A stretch of 64,000 nucleotides of DNA from DATBJJ01 sp963750915 (GTDB lineage: Bacteria > Acidobacteriota > Vicinamibacteria > Vicinamibacterales > 2-12-FULL-66-21), in assembly GCA_963750915.1 (NCBI GenBank), contig CAVVSF010000012.1, positions 248,001 to 312,000 of the forward strand, written 5' to 3'. Every line of letters begins with the position of its first letter. The stretch's first letter is position 1. The notes under the pieces were generated by a model. The model was not told where the DNA came from. It worked only from the letters and a program-made list of their open reading frames with translations, and made no database searches. Positions 1 to 8,255 of this stretch are shown here, one piece after another. Both the position numbers and the translations under genes were made by a program.

Positions 1-305
1 TACATCGTGTACAGCGTTGTGCCCTCGACGGCTGCGCCGGAATAGCCTTCGCCGAGCGATCTCTTCCAGATCGCGCGCGGGCCGCTGGCCGGCCACACGT
101 TCTTCAGGCCGGCAGCCTCGGTGTGAAAGTTGCGGTGCGGGCCGCCCCACTGCGTCCACGGCACCCCGGCAGGGACAGCAGGCTTCGCCGCGGGGGCCGC
201 GGTGGGTTTGGCGCCCGGCGTGCCACGAGGCTTCGGCTTCTGCGTCTGCGCCTGGGCGAGGCCCGGCGCGGCAAGGGTCAGCGCCAGGAATGTCCGTCGA
301 TCCAT
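1..305 (-). CDS. PQQ-like beta-propeller protein, N-terminal part (runs off window)
   Basis: Only the first 101 codons are inside the window. The ATG is the reverse complement of 303-305 and the frame stays open to base 1. The N-terminus MDRRTFLALTLAAPGLAQAQ reads as an export signal with an RR-x-FL twin-arginine-like motif. A linker rich in Pro, Ala and Lys follows to about residue 48, then WTQWGGPHRNFH and an IWKRSLGEGYSG stretch. These resemble the first blade of PQQ-binding-like (BamB/alcohol-dehydrogenase type) beta-propellers, which often open with W-x-Q-W-x-G-P. It lies 31 bp downstream of the ADOP permease on the same strand. The family call rests on this short blade only; the catalytic or binding role cannot be judged. 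Confidence 0.72.
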   Translation of the reverse strand, partial: MDRRTFLALTLAAPGLAQAQTQKPKPRGTPGAKPTAAPAAKPAVPAGVPWTQWGGPHRNFHTEAAGLKNVWPASGPRAIWKRSLGEGYSGAAVEGTTLYTM

Positions 306-336
306 GCCGATCTCCTTCGATGGGACCTGGGCGGTG

Positions 337-2847
337 CTATTGATCCGACAACGCGACCAGCGGACTGACCTTCGCGGCGCGGCGCGCCGGGCCGAGGCAG
401 GCGACGGTCGAGGTTAACGCCAGCGTTGCGATGACGGCGGCGAGTACCCGCGGGTCCAGGGCGCTGACCTCGTAGAGCTCGGTGGCGATTGCCCCGCGCA
501 GCGCGATGGCCCCGACCAGCCCGCCGAGCAGGCCGGCGCCAACGAGGACCGCGCCTTCGCTCAGGACCAGCCGGAAGATGCCGCCGGTGTCGCTGCCGAG
601 CGCGATGCGGATGCCGATCTCTCGTCGCCGCTGCGCGACTTGGTACGCCAGCACACCGTAGATGCCAATCGTCGCCAACAGCAGCGCGATGGCGGCAAAG
701 CCGATAGCGAGCATCATTGGAGTGCGCCGGCGGTCGAGCGACCGCTCGATGCGTTCGGTCATCGTGCGGACGTCGAAGAACGACAACTGCGGATCGATCT
801 CGTTCAGCGCCTGGCGCGCTGCGGAGATCATCGATGCCGGGTCGCCGGCGGTTCGAATCGCCAGGCCAAGCGAGCCGGACGGATCCTGCGCGTAAGCGAA
901 GTAGTAAGCGCCGACGCGGGCGCCTTCTCCTTCGACGAGCCCCTCCTGCTTGACGGTATCGACGACGCCGACGACCTGCAGCCAGGTGACGTTCGGGCCG
1001 GGTGCGGCGATGTCTTCGGGACGCGACGGCACGTACATGCGCCGGCCGATCGGATCGCGATCGGGCCAGAACTTCCGCGCCAGGGTATCGTCGACGATGA
1101 CGACACGCGGCGCGTCGGCGGTATCCGCGTCGGTGAAGAAGCGGCCGCGCCTCAGCGCGATGTTCATCGTCTCGAAATAGCTGGGCGTCGCCCGCAGCTG
1201 CGCCGGCGACAGGACTGATTCGCCCGGCGCCATCTGATAGCCCTCGGCCAGGATGACGCTGCTGCTGGAGTCGTCGGTGAACGGCAGCTCGCTCGCCGCG
1301 CCAGCCGCTTCGACGCCGGGAAGCGCCCGCACCCGCTGGACGGCCCGGGCGGCAAACGCCCGCAGCGCCGCATCGTCGGCGTACCGCGCGGGCGGCGGGT
1401 TGACCCTGCCGGTCAGGACGTGAGCCGGGCGGAAACCGGGATTGACGGCGAGGAGACGCTCGAAACTGGAAAGCAGGAGGCCGGCGCCGACGAGCAGGAC
1501 GAACGCGAGGGCGACCTGGGCGACGACCAGCGTGCGGCGTGTGAAGCGGGAGCCGCGCGACGCGGTCGCGGTCCGGCCGTCCTCCCGCAGCACGACGTTG
1601 AGGTTCAGCCCCGAAAGCTGAATTGCCGGAGCGAGGCCGATGACGATGCCAAGCGCGGCCGCGAGACCGATCGTAAAGAGCACGACCGTGGTGTCGAGCC
1701 GGATCTCGTGGCCGCGCGGGAGATCGTCGAGCCCGATCCAGGACAACCCGGTAAGGGCCCAACTCGCGAGGACGAGCCCGAGCGCGCCGCCGACCGCCGT
1801 GAGCAGAGTTGTCTCGGTGAGCAATTGCCGAAGGACCCGGGTGCGGCCGGCCCCGATCGCGTGCCGCGTCGCAATCTCCTTGAGGCGCCCGCCGGTCCGG
1901 ACGAGAGCGAGATTCGTGACGTTCACCGCGGCAATCAGGAGCACGAACAGCGCCGCGCCCCACAACAGACGCAGAGCCGACCGGACGTTGCGCACGAGGT
2001 CGGCTTCGAGCGGGACGACGACCGTGCGGTAGCGCGCGTTGAGCAGCGTCGGCTTCAGGCTGCCGGCGCGTTCGAGGTTCGCCGCCGTCAGCGCATCGGC
2101 CTGCGTCTGCGCCTGCTGCAGCGAGGCGCCTTGTGCCAGCCGGGCGATGGCGTCATGGTCCTGGCTGTAGCGGGCATCCTCGGCTTTCTGCTCGGCGGTG
2201 AACGTGCTCGGGATCCAGACCTTGACCTCGGGATCGAGGAAGACGAAGCGTTGCGCCGTCACGCCGACGATGCGATATGGCCGGCCGTTCAGCCTGAGAT
2301 CCTGTCCGACGGCGTCCTCGCGGCCGCCCAGTTTGCCGGTCCAGTAGTCATGGCTGATGACGACGACATTGCCCTGCCCGTCCTGTGACTCGGCTTCGGA
2401 GAAGAAGCGGCCGCGCGCCGGGGTCGCGCGCAGCACGGTGAAGAAGGACGGCGTGACCTGCTGTGCCGCGAGGCGCTCGACCGAGCCGGCGTCGCCGGCG
2501 TCCAGGCCGCGCGGACGGTACAGGGCGACGGAGTCGAACGTATGCGTCAGTGCCGCCCGGTCCATATAGTTCGGGACCGACGTCCCGGCGCGCTCGACGC
2601 CGGCGCCGGCGAAACTGTCGTAGGTGACGACGAGTCGATGGCTTTCAGGATACGGGAGCGGCCGGAACAGGACCGACCTGACGACCGTGAAGATTGCGGC
2701 GTTGGCGCCCAGGCAGATCGCCAGGGTGAGTACCACCGTGGCGGTGTAGGCGCCGTCTCGACGCAGGAGCCGCAGCGCGAAGATCAAGTCCTGCCGCAAC
2801 GTTTCCACGAAGTCCTCCGGGCCGCCGACGAGGTGACCGAACTCCAT
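337..2847 (-). CDS. ADOP-family (MacB/FtsX-type) ABC transporter permease
   Basis: An 836-residue membrane protein with the duplicated FtsX/MacB layout of acidobacterial duplicated orphan permeases. It has a first helix around residues 37-57 (LTLAICLGANAAIFTVV), a periplasmic MacB-like core, and a three-helix FtsX block near residues 280-410. A second periplasmic core follows, and a final FtsX block ends in GPARRAAKVSPLVALSDQ. Family members are thought to move or sense envelope substrates such as lipids or peptides; the substrate is unknown. No ATPase gene lies nearby, as is usual for ADOP. The frame stays open upstream to 3048, but that stretch lies over the next gene and is not permease-like, so I chose ATG 2847; GTG 2808 (VETLRQDL) is a possible alternative. 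Confidence 0.88.
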   Translation of the reverse strand: MEFGHLVGGPEDFVETLRQDLIFALRLLRRDGAYTATVVLTLAICLGANAAIFTVVRSVLFRPLPYPESHRLVVTYDSFAGAGVERAGTSVPNYMDRAALTHTFDSVALYRPRGLDAGDAGSVERLAAQQVTPSFFTVLRATPARGRFFSEAESQDGQGNVVVISHDYWTGKLGGREDAVGQDLRLNGRPYRIVGVTAQRFVFLDPEVKVWIPSTFTAEQKAEDARYSQDHDAIARLAQGASLQQAQTQADALTAANLERAGSLKPTLLNARYRTVVVPLEADLVRNVRSALRLLWGAALFVLLIAAVNVTNLALVRTGGRLKEIATRHAIGAGRTRVLRQLLTETTLLTAVGGALGLVLASWALTGLSWIGLDDLPRGHEIRLDTTVVLFTIGLAAALGIVIGLAPAIQLSGLNLNVVLREDGRTATASRGSRFTRRTLVVAQVALAFVLLVGAGLLLSSFERLLAVNPGFRPAHVLTGRVNPPPARYADDAALRAFAARAVQRVRALPGVEAAGAASELPFTDDSSSSVILAEGYQMAPGESVLSPAQLRATPSYFETMNIALRRGRFFTDADTADAPRVVIVDDTLARKFWPDRDPIGRRMYVPSRPEDIAAPGPNVTWLQVVGVVDTVKQEGLVEGEGARVGAYYFAYAQDPSGSLGLAIRTAGDPASMISAARQALNEIDPQLSFFDVRTMTERIERSLDRRRTPMMLAIGFAAIALLLATIGIYGVLAYQVAQRRREIGIRIALGSDTGGIFRLVLSEGAVLVGAGLLGGLVGAIALRGAIATELYEVSALDPRVLAAVIATLALTSTVACLGPARRAAKVSPLVALSDQ

Positions 2848-2906
2848 CGCAGCCGTTCGTTGCTCTGACGAGCGCGGTTGCAGCCCGGTTCCTCGGTGCG
2901 TGACGA

Positions 2907-4223
2907 TTACATCGCGTGAACCCTGGGCCGGACCGTCAGGAAGAAGCCAAATCCCGGCGCGACTCGGCCATTGTAGCGGGACGCCAACTCGTCCGGCACG
3001 AGGCTGGCTGCGATCGTCGCGCCGATGCCGGCCGTCATTCCCTTCCATGGCCGCAGATAACGGACGTAACCCGCCTGAAGCTTGCCGACGGTGAAGATCC
3101 TTGTCGAGTATTCGTGCGCGTGCAGGTCGTGGGCCGGCTTCCCCGCGATCTCGGCCCGGCCGAAGAAGGTATTTCCGTTCGAGTAGCTGGCGGTGGTTTC
3201 GAACAGGCCGGCGTGAGTGACCGCGTCGAGCGTGCCCTCCGGCAGCGATTCGACGGCATCGTTCGCGCCCCAGGCGAGGGTCGTCGCCCAGCTGCCATCG
3301 CCGCCGAGCGGCTTGACGTAGATCGCCGAGGCCGTAAACCTCGTGACGTCGCTCCTCGGCTGGCTCGAGAATTCCTCTTCGGCCTCGCGCAAGTGGCCGG
3401 CCGAGACCTGCAGGGAAAGCCGGCTGGTGGCGTTCACAGAAATCCTGCCTGAGATCGAATCAAGCGCATCCAGATCGAGGTCGGCGCGGTGCTCGTCGGG
3501 TTCGCGGGCGTTGAACGCCGACATTTCCGCCCGCCACCTGGCAGTCGAGATGCCGGACGTCACGAGACCGAAGGTAATGTGCGTCGAGTCGAGCCAGTGA
3601 TGGGTGATCGGCGCGACCGGATTCGACATCGCCGACGGACGGTGTGGAAAGCCGGCAGGACCGAGCGCCGGCTCGCCCGCAAGGCCGCCGTAGAGGTGCC
3701 ATCGCAGCTGCCCGCCGAGCGGCCGCTCGTAGTCGGCGGCAAGCTCCATGAAGAGATCGTGCGGGTGCTGGCGGTCGTGGATCGTGTCCCCCTCGCAGAT
3801 CTCTCCGCTCGCGAGAAAGTTGATGCTGCCGCAGTTGGTAATGGTCCAGGGCTCGCCGCTCAGCATCGCACGCAGACCGAAACGCCCGCTGCCCATGGGG
3901 CGGCGAGCCATCAGCATGATCCAGTTGACGCCGCCCAGCTGATGCTCCTGCTCCCCGCCGGTGCGATGGACATCGCCCGGTTCGTACAGGTACTGCAGGA
4001 CGCCATTGCCGTGCACCATCAGTCGCCAGCGCCCGGCCTCGAACTCCGCGCCGTACATCGGCGACGTATCCGGAATCCAGGCTGTGCCGGAGGCCTCGCG
4101 TGGCGGGAATAGATCGATCTGCTCCGCGACGTGGTGATGTGGCGGCGGCGGGGGTTGCTGGCCGGCGGCGACGGATGGCCATACGAGGGCCAGGCACAGC
4201 GCTGTGAGCGCGCGGGTGGGCAT
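2907..4223 (-). CDS. Predicted outer-membrane beta-barrel protein of unknown function
   Basis: About 438 residues. The start is set at the ATG giving MPTRALTALCLALVWPSVAAG, a clean signal peptide; an in-frame ATG six codons upstream (4241) is also possible. A His/Pro-rich patch (PPPPPHHHVAEQ) follows the signal. The rest has many short amphipathic, aromatic-bounded strands (RWRLMVHGNGVLQYLY, GQLRWHLYGGLAG, FFGRAEIAGK) as in outer-membrane barrels, and ends FGFFLTVRPRVHAM. Conserved-looking patches include DRQHPHDLFMELAADY and ITHHWLDSTHITFG, rich in His and Asp. I do not recognise a named family. It sits upstream of the ADOP permease on the same strand (59-bp gap), so the two may be co-transcribed. 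The envelope location is an inference from composition. Confidence 0.6.
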   Translation of the reverse strand: MPTRALTALCLALVWPSVAAGQQPPPPPHHHVAEQIDLFPPREASGTAWIPDTSPMYGAEFEAGRWRLMVHGNGVLQYLYEPGDVHRTGGEQEHQLGGVNWIMLMARRPMGSGRFGLRAMLSGEPWTITNCGSINFLASGEICEGDTIHDRQHPHDLFMELAADYERPLGGQLRWHLYGGLAGEPALGPAGFPHRPSAMSNPVAPITHHWLDSTHITFGLVTSGISTARWRAEMSAFNAREPDEHRADLDLDALDSISGRISVNATSRLSLQVSAGHLREAEEEFSSQPRSDVTRFTASAIYVKPLGGDGSWATTLAWGANDAVESLPEGTLDAVTHAGLFETTASYSNGNTFFGRAEIAGKPAHDLHAHEYSTRIFTVGKLQAGYVRYLRPWKGMTAGIGATIAASLVPDELASRYNGRVAPGFGFFLTVRPRVHAM

Positions 4224-4292
4224 ATCGTGAACAGCGCGCACAGCGTGTGTTCACGCGCCTCTCGCAAGTATCGTCGGGCGCCGGTCGGAGGG

Positions 4293-5090
4293 TCAAACGT
4301 CGCGGATAGAGCGGCGCCGCCAGATCCATCGCAGCGGCCAGGCCAGCACGATCGCCCAGAGCGCGACGGCGGGCAGCGCGCGAAGGACGAAGAGCGCGAC
4401 GCCGACGAAGCTCTCGTACGCGAATCGCGCTCCGTCGACGACCGCATTGCGGAATTCCGTGCCCTGTCCGGAGCCATCGGTCAGCGTCGACTTGCGCTCC
4501 TCGCTGACGAGCAGATGTACGACGGCGTAGGTCACGCGGCGATCGAGGAGCTCACGCTGCGCGTCGAGCCGTTCAACCTCCCCCCGAACCCGGGCCACCT
4601 CGCGCTCGGCGGCAAGCACGTCCGCGAGGCTGCCGGTTCGTTTCAGCAGGAGCTCGTTCAGGCGGCGCTCGGTGTTGCGGCTGTTGGCCAGCCGGGCGCC
4701 GATGTCGGCGATCTGCTCCGTGACGTCCTCGGCGGTCTGGGACTCATCCACCACCCGTCCGATGGTCTTGAGCTTCGCGAGCACCTCGTCGAGCCGTGCC
4801 GCCGGGACGTGAAACACGGCGCTGAAAGCCGGCGACGATCCTGACTGGCCCGAGATGTTCATCTGGGTGACGATGCCGCCGACGTCGGCGACGGCGGCCG
4901 TTGCGATGCTGCGCGCGGTATCGAAGCCCCTCGCGACCAGCGTCAGCCTGGCGGTGCGGCTGATGAACGGGCCGCTCGTCAAATGCTGCGTCTGTGCCCC
5001 TGGCGCCTCGAGCAGCCTTTCAACGCCTGGGCCGCCAACGATGGACCTCCCGGCAGAATACTCGGCTCGACCACCACCCAGCGCGATCAT
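4293..5090 (-). CDS. DUF4349 domain-containing membrane-anchored protein
   Basis: 265 residues. The DUF4349 core runs from about residue 40 (ISRTARLTLVARGFDTA) through a coiled-coil stretch rich in Arg, Glu and Leu around residues 125-175. A C-terminal membrane segment follows (FVLRALPAVALWAIVLAWPL) and then a basic tail RWIWRRRSIRDV. The ATG overlaps the stop of the upstream zinc-finger ORF as ATGA (5087-5090). The start has no signal peptide. In related bacteria an N-terminal zinc-finger/TM part can be fused to DUF4349, so this ORF and the one upstream could be one gene split by a second indel near 5105, where the DUF4349 frame stays open upstream. Its cellular role is unknown. Confidence 0.82.
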   Translation of the reverse strand: MIALGGGRAEYSAGRSIVGGPGVERLLEAPGAQTQHLTSGPFISRTARLTLVARGFDTARSIATAAVADVGGIVTQMNISGQSGSSPAFSAVFHVPAARLDEVLAKLKTIGRVVDESQTAEDVTEQIADIGARLANSRNTERRLNELLLKRTGSLADVLAAEREVARVRGEVERLDAQRELLDRRVTYAVVHLLVSEERKSTLTDGSGQGTEFRNAVVDGARFAYESFVGVALFVLRALPAVALWAIVLAWPLRWIWRRRSIRDV

Positions 5091-5453
5091 CGCAGCAGGG
5101 GTTGCCGGTGAAGCCGCCGGTAGAGCGGTGAAGCGACCAGCAGCACCGTCGCTGCCGCGCCCCCGGCGATGCCCAGCGTCCAGACGAGCCGGCGCGGGCG
5201 CCAGCCGAGCGTTCGCGGCCCGGCGCTCCGGACCCCGCTCGAGATCGGCGGCGCCGTCAGCGACGCCGGCGCGGGCGCGACGCGCCAGCGCGCGAGGTCA
5301 TCCGACACGCTCTCGAGCGTCGCGTTCAGCCGCTGGCACTCGGGACAGGCCAGCACGTGCGGCGCGAATCGCCGCCGCGCGCTCGAAGGGCAGCTCGCCG
5401 TCGCGAAACGCCATCAGCTCTTCCGGCGTGACGAAGTGATCGATCGTGGTCAT
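5087..5453 (-). CDS. Anti-sigma factor (zf-HC2 type) with apparent frameshift
   Basis: It begins MTTIDHFVTPEELMAFRDGE, with its ATG overlapping the sigma-factor stop as ATGA (5450-5453). This frame loses homology after FERAAAIRA. The next frame carries the zinc-finger end HVLACPECQRLN, then a transmembrane segment (LVWTLGIAGGAAATVLLVA). Removing one base near 5362 (extra G before CACGTG on the minus strand) joins the halves and restores H-x3-C-x2-C, the zinc-binding motif by which such proteins hold their ECF sigma factor at the membrane. Gene order sigma, anti-sigma, DUF4349 supports this role. The frameshift may be a sequencing error; if real, the anti-sigma factor is inactive. Confidence 0.7.
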
Positions 5454-6004
5454 GACGCACCTGCATCGCGGCGGATGTCGATCGCCACCGGCACCCGCTC
5501 TTCGAGCGCCGCCCGCAGCGCCAGGCGGGCCCGGAACAACCGCGACTTGACGGTATTGAGCGGCAGGCCCTTCACGTCGGCGATCTCCTGGTAACTGAGC
5601 TGCTCGTATTCGCGCAGCATCAGCACGTCGCGGTCGTCGGCGTCGAGCCGCTCGAGACCGGCCCGCACCCAGAGCGCGATATCGGGCCCGTCGCCCTCGG
5701 CCGCGGCGGCTTCGGCGAGAAGCGGCACCGCCTGGCGCAGCGCCGCCTTGCGGCGGTCGGCGTGGAAGATGTTGAAGGCGATGCCGAAAAGATACGATCG
5801 GAAGGCGGCGCGTGGCTGGTAGCGGACGGTCCCCTGCAGTACAGCGACGAAGGTGTCCTGGACGAGCTCTTCGGCCTTGCCGTTGTCGGTTACCCGGCGC
5901 CGGTAAAAGCGCCAGAGCGGATCGCGGTAGCGTTCGAACAGCGCCTCGAACGCTTCGCGCGATCCCCTCTGCACGTTCGCCATCAGGTCTTCGTCTGTGG
6001 TCAC
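5450..6004 (-). CDS. RNA polymerase ECF sigma factor
   Basis: 184 residues from GTG 6004 (VTTDEDLMANVQRGSREAF); the frame is open to an ATG at 6070, but those residues are not family-like. Region 2 covers AFEALFERYRDPLWRFYRRR and EELVQDTFVAVLQG. Region 4 near the end has LSYQEIADVKGLPLNTVKSR followed by LFRARLALRAAL, the helix-turn-helix that reads the -35 element. The ATGA overlap with the downstream anti-sigma gene implies translational coupling. It is transcribed divergently from the BlaI-type repressor. Its regulon cannot be read from this sequence. Confidence 0.93.
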   Translation of the reverse strand: MTTDEDLMANVQRGSREAFEALFERYRDPLWRFYRRRVTDNGKAEELVQDTFVAVLQGTVRYQPRAAFRSYLFGIAFNIFHADRRKAALRQAVPLLAEAAAAEGDGPDIALWVRAGLERLDADDRDVLMLREYEQLSYQEIADVKGLPLNTVKSRLFRARLALRAALEERVPVAIDIRRDAGAS

Positions 6005-6088
6005 GGCTGCCTGATTCGGTAATGTCGCGAGCTGGCGAAAAGTTCCCGAGAGCGGCGTGCATGCTAGCACTGGCGTCGCCGCGCCCCG

Positions 6089-6139
6089 TTGACAGCCCCG
6101 TCACGAGGTGTTATATAAATCGCAGAACTGTTATAAACA
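6089..6139 (+). promoter_or_regulatory. Promoter and candidate operator of the blaI-like gene
   Basis: TTGACA (6089-6094), a 17-bp spacer and TATATA (6112-6117) make a good sigma-70-type promoter just upstream of the repressor start at 6144. The heptamer TGTTATA occurs at 6109-6115 and again at 6129-6135, 20 bp apart (two helical turns). The second copy is part of the dyad TGTT-ATA-AACA (6129-6139). BlaI/MecI repressors bind short AT-rich dyads over their own promoters, so autoregulation is a reasonable inference. Confidence 0.6.
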
Positions 6140-6143
6140 TCAC

Positions 6144-6563
6144 ATGCCGACACCGTCACGCCACGCTCACCTCACCAAGCGCGAGCGCCAGATCATGGAC
6201 GTCCTCTACCGGCTCGGCCGCGCCACCGCGGCCGAGGTGATGGACGCCCTCGATGGCGCGACCGGCAACTCGACCGTCCGGACCCAGCTGCGGGTCCTCG
6301 AGCGCAAGGGGCACGTCAAGCACGAGGAAGAAGGCTTGCGCTACGTCTACCTGCCGACAGTTCCGCGCCATTCGGCGCGGCGGTCGGCCCTCAAGCACCT
6401 CGTCGACACGTTTTTCGACGGCTCGACGACGAAGGCGGTTGCCGCGCTGCTCGGCGGCGAGGCGTCGCGGGTCTCCGACGATGACCTGGCGCGCATCGAG
6501 GACCTGGTGAAGAACGCGCGCATCGAGGAGCTGGCGCGAAACGCCCGGAGCGAGCGTCGATGA
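6144..6563 (+). CDS. BlaI/MecI/CopY family transcriptional repressor
   Basis: 139 residues from ATG 6144 (MPTPSRHAHLTKRERQIMDV); an in-frame ATG at 6108 lies inside the promoter and is rejected. The winged helix covers LTKRERQIMDVLYRLGRATA, AEVMDALDG and NSTVRTQLRVLERKGHVKH, the Penicillinase_R pattern. The C-terminal part (FFDGSTTKAVAALLGG, DDDLARIEDLV) is the dimerisation region cut by BlaR1-type peptidases. The stop overlaps the next gene's start as ATGA (6560-6563), so repressor and peptidase are coupled. The genes the pair controls, beyond itself, cannot be read from the window; no beta-lactamase is nearby. Confidence 0.93.
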   Translation: MPTPSRHAHLTKRERQIMDVLYRLGRATAAEVMDALDGATGNSTVRTQLRVLERKGHVKHEEEGLRYVYLPTVPRHSARRSALKHLVDTFFDGSTTKAVAALLGGEASRVSDDDLARIEDLVKNARIEELARNARSERR

Positions 6564-8170
6564 CATTCCTCGTCAGCCTCGCCGTGCGCTCAGCGTTCAT
6601 GCTTGCGATGGGCCTCCTGCTGACCGCCTGCCTCGGCAGGCGATCGGCCGCCTTGCGGCATCGCGTCCTCGCGACGTCGCTGCTATTTGCCGCGGTCGTG
6701 GCGCCGTTGAGCCTGACCTTGCCGGAGTGGAGCGTGACGCTGCCGCCACGCGCGGTGGCCGCGCGTCCAACGACGGCGCGGTCGACGACGCCTGTGAAGG
6801 TGGATGTCGCCCATCCGTCGCCGACATCCGCGCCGGCGGCGGCAGTCGACATCACAAGGATCGCCTTCGGCATCTACCTGGCCGGCGCTGCGCTCAGCGG
6901 CATCGCGCTCGTCGTCGGGCTCGTCCGCGTCCGGCGGCTGGCGGTCACGGCACGCCCGGTCAAGGACGCTCGCTGGCTCGGCACCCTCGACGTCGTCGCG
7001 CGGGGCTACGGCCTGACGCGCTCGATCCGGGTGTCGCGTACCGACTCGGACGATCTCCTCGCGACGTGGGGCGCGCTCCGTCCGCACGTGCTGCTGCCCC
7101 GCCACGCCGACGGCTGGACCGCGGATCGCGTCCACGTCGTGCTCTGCCACGAGCTGGCCCACATCCGTCGTCATGACTGGCTGGTGCAGCTCGCGGCGGA
7201 GATGGTCCGGGTGGCGCTGTGGTTCAACCCGCTCACGTGGATGGCCTGCGCGCGGCTGCGTCGTGAAAGCGAGCAAGCATGCGACGACGAGGTACTCCGT
7301 ATCGGCGTCGGCCCCCGCGCCTATGCCGGTCACCTGCTGGATCTGGTTCGACAGTGCCGCCGGCCGGCCGCCGTCTGTGGCGCCGCGATGCCGATGGCTC
7401 ATTCGTCAACGTTGGAGAGGAGGATTGCTGCCATGTTGAACCCGGGACTCGATCGCCGGCCGCCGTCGCGGCAGGCGTTGGCGATAATTGCCGTGCTGCT
7501 CCTGCTCGTCGCCTTGCCGGTCGCCGCCGTGCGCGCGCGTCAGGCAGGCCCGGCGCCGCTTTCCGGAACCATCTACGACGTCACCGGCGGCGTCATGCCG
7601 GGCGTGCAGGTGACGCTCGTCGATGCGAACGACAATCGGGCCGCGGTGCGTTCGGTCGCCACGGGGCGTTTCGAGTTTCCCTCGGTGGCGCCCGGGCGTT
7701 ACCGGCTCGAGGCCGCGGTGCCAGGCTTCCGCTCGCTGCAGCACGATTTCGAGCTGCGCGAGCCGCGCGACTGGAATCGGGCCATCACCCTGCAGGTGGG
7801 CGATCTGAAGGAGACCGTCACCATTCGCGAAAGCCGTGTCGCGGGCGCCGCGCCGGCGGCGCCGGACGCGGCGCAGCGCGTCCGGGTCGGCGGCAACATC
7901 CGGCCGCCGCGGAAGACGCTGGACGTCCGCCCCACCTACCCGGCGTCGATGCGCGAGGCTGGGCTCACGGGCGTCGTCCCGCTCGAAGCCGTCATCGGCC
8001 GCGATGGCAACGTCGCCTCGATCCGCGTCCTGACCGCCCAGGTGCACCCGGACTTCGCCGTCGCCGCCGTCGATGCCGTGCGGCAGTGGATCTTCACGCC
8101 GACGTTGTTGAATGGTGTGCCGGTCGAAGTCGTGATGACGGTGAGCCTCACGTTCGACCTGGAGGGGTGA
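6560..8170 (+). CDS. M56 (BlaR1/MecR1-type) metallopeptidase with CarboxypepD_reg and TonB C-terminal domains
   Basis: 536 residues. The N-terminal half has several membrane helices (starting FLVSLAVRSAFMLAMGLLL) and the M56 zinc site HELAH at about residues 197-201 with a downstream ESEQACDDEVL. After one more helix near residue 305 (ALAIIAVLLLLVALPVAA) comes a CarboxypepD_reg-like beta-sandwich (LSGTIYDVTGGVMPGVQVTL). The end is a TonB-type C-terminal domain (YPASMREAGLTGVVPLEAVI, VRQWIFTP). Coupling to the BlaI-like gene suggests it senses an envelope signal and triggers repressor cleavage. The TonB-like tail suggests contact with another envelope protein instead of a penicillin-binding sensor domain; that is inference. 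Confidence 0.88.
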   Translation: MTFLVSLAVRSAFMLAMGLLLTACLGRRSAALRHRVLATSLLFAAVVAPLSLTLPEWSVTLPPRAVAARPTTARSTTPVKVDVAHPSPTSAPAAAVDITRIAFGIYLAGAALSGIALVVGLVRVRRLAVTARPVKDARWLGTLDVVARGYGLTRSIRVSRTDSDDLLATWGALRPHVLLPRHADGWTADRVHVVLCHELAHIRRHDWLVQLAAEMVRVALWFNPLTWMACARLRRESEQACDDEVLRIGVGPRAYAGHLLDLVRQCRRPAAVCGAAMPMAHSSTLERRIAAMLNPGLDRRPPSRQALAIIAVLLLLVALPVAAVRARQAGPAPLSGTIYDVTGGVMPGVQVTLVDANDNRAAVRSVATGRFEFPSVAPGRYRLEAAVPGFRSLQHDFELREPRDWNRAITLQVGDLKETVTIRESRVAGAAPAAPDAAQRVRVGGNIRPPRKTLDVRPTYPASMREAGLTGVVPLEAVIGRDGNVASIRVLTAQVHPDFAVAAVDAVRQWIFTPTLLNGVPVEVVMTVSLTFDLEG

Positions 8171-8255
8171 GCGTCATCTGGACGCTCTCGTGATGAGCGA
8201 CAGACGATCCGGGCGCCCGGCGCCTCGGATCGTCTGTCGACCCACGTCTGTCTGG

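Noticed and set aside
278..1963. 561-residue minus-strand frame inside the ADOP permease
   Set aside because: Arg-rich shadow frame overlapping the permease, no homology.
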